From NCBI GenBank assembly GCA_031275825.1, contig JAISOH010000153.1, forward strand, positions 1-42,015: a stretch of 42,015 bases of DNA, written 5' to 3'. Shown piece after piece: positions 38,527 to 42,015 of this stretch; the first letter of the stretch is position 1; every line of letters starts with the position of its first letter. The notes under the pieces are model-generated. The model did not search any database. It worked only from the letters and a program-made list of their open reading frames with translations, and was not told the origin of the DNA. This stretch comes from Prevotellaceae bacterium (lineage in GTDB: Bacteria; Bacteroidota; Bacteroidia; Bacteroidales; UBA932). A program made the translations under genes and the position numbers.

Positions 38527-39879
38527 TTAAGTTTTTAAATCTGTAAAGCCTGTTTGCTGATTATTCATGTTTTCTGCGTAAAGTTCGATAACGTGTTTTA
38601 CTTCCACGTTATCGCCATTTTGCGACAGCATGTCCATAAGTTGCAGCATGCACGCGGGACACGCCGCAGCAACAATGTCGGGATTCACCGAAACAATGCT
38701 GTTTCTTTTCCTCTGTCCTATTTTGTTTGCCAGTTCGTGCTGCGTTAAGGTAAAACTGCCTCCACTGCCGCAACATCTGTCGGCTTCGGGCATTTCTACA
38801 AATTCAAGTCCGGATAAATTTTTCAATATTTCACGCGGCTGGGTAAAAATTCCCAAAGTTTTTTTCAAGTGGCACGAATCGTGATATGTAACTTTCTTTA
38901 TACCGCTTTTGCGTTCCTGAATATCAAATTTTACATTAAGAATATCAACCGAAAACTCGGTTATATCCATTGCTCTGTAATGTATTTTTTCAATTAGTTT
39001 CTGCTCGGCTGAGGTAAAATCTTTTATAAAACGAAACCAGTTTTCCTTAATATTTGAAATACATGTTGCACATGGAGATACCAAATAATCAAACTCTGCA
39101 TTTTCAAGCAAATTGAGGTTTGTTTTTACCAGCTGTTTGAACGATGCATAATCGCCCGACGCCAGATTCGGGATTCCGCAACATACCAGACTGTCGGGCA
39201 TAAAAACTCCTACTCCGTTTTTTTCAAATACTTTCATTGTTGCTTCCGACACTTTTACAAAAAGTTTATCGGGCAGGCAGCCGGGGAAAAAAGCAACTTT
39301 AATACCGCTTTTATCCGACAAGGTATTTATTTTTCCGTATTTTGCCGAAAAACTTTTTGTTGCAAGCGGCTGAAAATGACGCTTCCCGACAAAGGGACGC
39401 AAAACGGGAAATTCAAACGTTCCCATATTTTTATTGGCTTTTCGCCTGAAAATGCGCTGAAAACGTCCGGAAACAGCAATGAAAAAACTCATTAGTTTGG
39501 GATGCGGTAAGATAAATCTGAAAACAATTTTTTTTATTACATTCAGTCCTTTATATTCGGTAATCAAACGGCGGGCATGCAAAAATATTTCTATTGTATT
39601 TACACCCGATGGACAATTGGTTTGGCATGAGCCGCAGAGTAAACATCTGTCGAGGCGTTCGCTCAACTCATCCGCATCTTTAAGTATTTCATAAGCCATA
39701 TTTTCCAAAAGAACAATTTTGCCGCGGCTTACATCCGTTTCTTTTAATGTTACTCCGTAAACGGGGCAAACGGCTTGACACAGCCCGCAGTGCATACAGC
39801 CGGTTAATTGGTCGTCAATAGCCAGCAGTTGTTTTGCCAGTCCTGTTAGGGAAGCGTTTTTTTTTGTTTTTTGTTTCAT
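38527..39879 (-). CDS. Glycolate oxidase iron-sulfur subunit-like (Fe-S)-binding protein
   Basis: Two ferredoxin motifs (CMHCGLCQAVCP, CLLCGSCQTNCP) and CCG domains (CCGIPN, YHDSCHLKKTLG, DRCCGSGGSF). Confidence 0.88.
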   Translation of the reverse strand: MKQKTKKNASLTGLAKQLLAIDDQLTGCMHCGLCQAVCPVYGVTLKETDVSRGKIVLLENMAYEILKDADELSERLDRCLLCGSCQTNCPSGVNTIEIFLHARRLITEYKGLNVIKKIVFRFILPHPKLMSFFIAVSGRFQRIFRRKANKNMGTFEFPVLRPFVGKRHFQPLATKSFSAKYGKINTLSDKSGIKVAFFPGCLPDKLFVKVSEATMKVFEKNGVGVFMPDSLVCCGIPNLASGDYASFKQLVKTNLNLLENAEFDYLVSPCATCISNIKENWFRFIKDFTSAEQKLIEKIHYRAMDITEFSVDILNVKFDIQERKSGIKKVTYHDSCHLKKTLGIFTQPREILKNLSGLEFVEMPEADRCCGSGGSFTLTQHELANKIGQRKRNSIVSVNPDIVAAACPACMLQLMDMLSQNGDNVEVKHVIELYAENMNNQQTGFTDLKT

Positions 39880-40022
39880 AGTGTTACTGCTATAAAATTT
39901 TAATTATTTCAAATGTTTTTGCCAAATCCTGACGGGTTTATTCAATATTTTTTTTGCAAAGAAACAAATTAATTGCCGATATACCAATTGAATTTGCATA
40001 AAAACCATTTTTTTTAATTTTT

Positions 40023-40053
40023 TTTGTTTATTAAAAAACTGTTTATAACTTTG
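40023..40053 (+). promoter_or_regulatory. Consensus promoter TTTG-N19-TAACTTTG preceding a non-coding region
   Basis: TTTG 40023-40026; TAACTTTG 40046-40053; spacing 19. Confidence 0.75.
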
Positions 40054-40059
40054 CGCCGT

Positions 40060-40310
40060 AATGTAAATATTGTATGCTTATGAATTAAAAAACAGGCAAA
40101 CCGTACGCACATTATAAAATTTATTGGAAAAAGCGTTTAGCTGGTATTCTGGTTTATTGAAACATCCATAACTTCAAAATCCAACAGAGTAAAGCGATGA
40201 CGCTCACGCCATTTCCGGCGTGGGCTTTACTCAAAGTTTATTTGGTCGTTTAGGTAGTCCAGAACCTCATGAAACGAATAATACAATGTATTGTCCGCGC
40301 TTTTTTTATC
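40060..40310 (+). ncRNA. Candidate structured non-coding RNA (possibly of the Bacteroidales-1 type; family assignment tentative)
   Basis: Consensus promoter upstream; inner hairpin GAGTAAAGC(40187-40195)...CACGCC-atttcc-GGCGTG-g-GCTTTACTC(40224-40232); long-range GG..TTCTGG(40143-40152)/CCAGAACC(40259-40266); ends near CCGCGCTTTTTTT. No convincing ORF. Confidence 0.55.
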
Positions 40311-40541
40311 TTAAAAAATCCGACGACGGCTCTACCGCCACAACATATAAGACAGAATCGCAACTGTTACCAAAAAAGGCGGATTGAAACAGCACAAACA
40401 CTTAAATCGCAGTGCAGAAAAGAGCAGAAACTTTCTAAAAAAACGGGCGTAAAAATTCTCGAAAAGCCTTACGAGTAGAGAAAAAACTATTTATTAATTT
40501 TTGTCTGCAATACAAGGATGCGGACATTAAACAGCAAAGAT

Positions 40542-40961
40542 ATGAATACTAAAAAAATTTTATTGTCAATTTGTTTTCTGTTAATAGGTAGCAGTGTTTT
40601 TGCACAGTCAAAAGATCTTGCAAAAATGTATAATCAACTTGACTCTTTGGAAAATAGAATACTGGAATTGAAAAGAGAAAATGATGCAGCGGTTTTAAGG
40701 TGTATTGCAAATAAAAATTGTTGGGACAATACCTCCAATGCTCAAGGTTGCAGAGGTGCATACGGACTGTCGCAAAATGGACTTGGGGAAATTAAAACAT
40801 CTGATGGAACAAGTCCAATGAACTATGCGCAGCGAGTTTGCGAATGTATGGTTGGTAAAAAGCACGAAATAGAAGCAGTTGAAACGAAGATAAAACAGTT
40901 AGAAAGAAAAATTGAATTACTGAAAGACGAAAATAAACAACCCCATAATGTAAAAAAATAA
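40542..40961 (+). CDS. Small secreted coiled-coil protein, hypothetical
   Basis: Signal peptide MNTKKILLSICFLLIGSSVFAQ, four internal cysteines, heptad-like N- and C-terminal helices. Confidence 0.65.
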   Translation: MNTKKILLSICFLLIGSSVFAQSKDLAKMYNQLDSLENRILELKRENDAAVLRCIANKNCWDNTSNAQGCRGAYGLSQNGLGEIKTSDGTSPMNYAQRVCECMVGKKHEIEAVETKIKQLERKIELLKDENKQPHNVKK

Positions 40962-41010
40962 TTTATCATCTTCGAATCAGTTTGTTCCCTAATAACTGAA
41001 CGCAGCAAAC

Positions 41011-41050
41011 AAAAAACCGCCTCTGCAATAATTCAGCAGAGGCGATTTTT
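41011..41050 (+). terminator. Terminator hairpin CGCCTCTGC-aataattca-GCAGAGGCG-ATTTTT
   Basis: 9-bp perfect stem and T-run. Confidence 0.85.
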
Positions 41051-41078
41051 GAACAGGCATTATTTCAACAAAAAATAT

Positions 41079-41086
41079 TATCTTTG
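41079..41086 (+). promoter_or_regulatory. -7 element TATCTTTG of the MNT/HEPN operon
   Basis: TAnnTTTG consensus about 20 nt before ATG 41107. Confidence 0.55.
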
Positions 41087-41106
41087 CACTGTAAAATTAT
41101 AATTCC

Positions 41107-41430
41107 ATGCAACGTAAAGAAATCATAAAATCAATACAAGCAGCGCTGCGCAGGATTGTACCGGATGCAACAGCAATTTTGTATGGTAGCGAGGCGCGGG
41201 GAGATGCGCGTTCCGACAGCGATATTGATTTATTGATATTGCTTGATAAAGAAAAAATCAGGTTTGAGGATATGCAGTTAATCACCTGTTCTCTGTACGA
41301 TATAGAAGCCGAGTACGATTATCGTATAAATATCAGTTCGCTGATTTATACCCGCAAACAATGGTTTGAACGTCCTTTTCGCACCCCATTTTTTATTAAC
41401 GTAATGAACGAAGGAATACAGCTGCAATGA
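41107..41430 (+). CDS. MNT-type nucleotidyltransferase (antitoxin of an MNT/HEPN module)
   Basis: ILYGSEARGDARSDSDIDLLILLD, i.e. the GSx10DxD nucleotidyltransferase signature. Confidence 0.88.
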   Translation: MQRKEIIKSIQAALRRIVPDATAILYGSEARGDARSDSDIDLLILLDKEKIRFEDMQLITCSLYDIEAEYDYRINISSLIYTRKQWFERPFRTPFFINVMNEGIQLQ

Positions 41431-41834
41431 AACAGAAACCGCTTATGGGCGATGAACTTGCCGCTTTGGTTGCATACAGGATACAACGAGCCAAAGACAC
41501 TTTGAAAGAAACCGATATTCTGTTGCACGAAGGACATTACAATGCGGCGGTCAACAGGCTTTATTATGCCTGCTATTACGCTGTAACAGCATTGCTGGTA
41601 AAAAACAATATCGCTGCTGAAACACATAGCGGAGTAAAACAAATGTTTTCACTGCATTTCGTTGCCGCAGGCAAAATAAGCAAGCAGTATTCCATTTTCT
41701 ACAGCCGACTGTTTAACGACCGTATCAGTGGCGATTACGACGATTTTGTGATTTACGACAGAGAAATGCTAATCGAAATTCGCCCGAAGGCTGAAGATTT
41801 TATTACCAGCATCGAAAAATTAGTAAATCAATAA
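41427..41834 (+). CDS. HEPN domain protein (toxin partner)
   Basis: YRIQRAKDTLKETDILLHEGHYNAAVNRLYYACYYAVTALL...RISGDYDDF; 4-bp overlap with the MNT gene. Confidence 0.88.
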   Translation: MKQKPLMGDELAALVAYRIQRAKDTLKETDILLHEGHYNAAVNRLYYACYYAVTALLVKNNIAAETHSGVKQMFSLHFVAAGKISKQYSIFYSRLFNDRISGDYDDFVIYDREMLIEIRPKAEDFITSIEKLVNQ

Positions 41835-41844
41835 ACACAGTAAA

Positions 41845-41888
41845 CAAAAAAAACGCCTCCGCAATAATTCAGCAGAGGCGTTTTTTTA
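41845..41888 (+). terminator. Terminator hairpin AACGCCTCCGC-aataattca-GCAGAGGCGTT-TTTTT
   Basis: Near-identical to 41011-41050. Confidence 0.88.
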
Positions 41889-41903
41889 ATTTACCCAAAC
41901 ATT

Positions 41904-42015
41904 TTACCGTTTGTCGCTAATCCCAAACTCGCGCCATGACGATTGCGGCATGTCAAGTTTGATGATTTTGCGGGCTTCGCTTGCCTGTTTCAGCATGTCG
42001 GCAAACACAGCATCC
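41904..42015 (-). CDS. 3' end of a CDS entering from the right edge (...DAVFADMLKQASEARKIIKLDMPQSSWREFGISDKR*)
   Basis: Open reverse frame to the window edge with coding-like composition; family not recognised. Confidence 0.55.
   Translation of the reverse strand, partial: DAVFADMLKQASEARKIIKLDMPQSSWREFGISDKR

Noticed and set aside
40269-40478. 69-aa ORF MKRIIQCIVRAFFILKNPTTALPP...
   Set aside because: No RBS, basic low-information composition, and it overlaps the predicted end of the structured RNA; not supported as a CDS.
1-42015. tRNA or rRNA genes
   Set aside because: No cloverleaf/TTCGANTC-type or rRNA-like sequence was noticed on either strand by eye; a tRNAscan run would be decisive.

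Overview
The window is a chromosomal segment from an AT-rich Bacteroidota (Bacteroidales-like) genome. Its core is a nearly complete dcw cell-division/peptidoglycan cluster on the + strand (mraZ-rsmH-ftsL-like-ftsI-murE-mraY-murD-ftsW-murG-murC-ftsQ-ftsA-ftsZ, about 11.2-27.0 kb). Housekeeping genes flank it: dnaG, smpB, miaA, an esterase, cdaA, folP, comF and a glycolate-oxidase-type Fe-S protein. Downstream is a likely type IX secretion unit: a beta-propeller-like protein, a 2078-aa N-acetylmuramoyl-L-alanine amidase with a C-terminal CHU_C/type B sorting domain, and a PorP/SprF protein. The right end has a candidate promoter-driven structured RNA and an MNT/HEPN toxin-antitoxin pair bracketed by near-identical terminator hairpins. 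The left end is a gene graveyard: a truncated helicase, a REP-associated tyrosine transposase (RAYT) whose CDS contains perfect REP-like palindromes, and a ~205-bp MITE-like element present twice in inverted orientation. Main leads: (1) a 10-bp-phased triple TGGSA array matching an MraZ operator, next to a phased cluster of DnaA-box-like TTATNAACA motifs upstream of mraZ; (2) REP palindromes and heptad repeats inside the RAYT gene; (3) the MITE family; (4) an in-frame 64-aa membrane-segment duplication in FtsW; (5) the T9SS amidase/SprF unit; (6) the ncRNA candidate at ~40.06-40.31 kb. All calls come from reading the sequence and the supplied ORF track; no searches were run.
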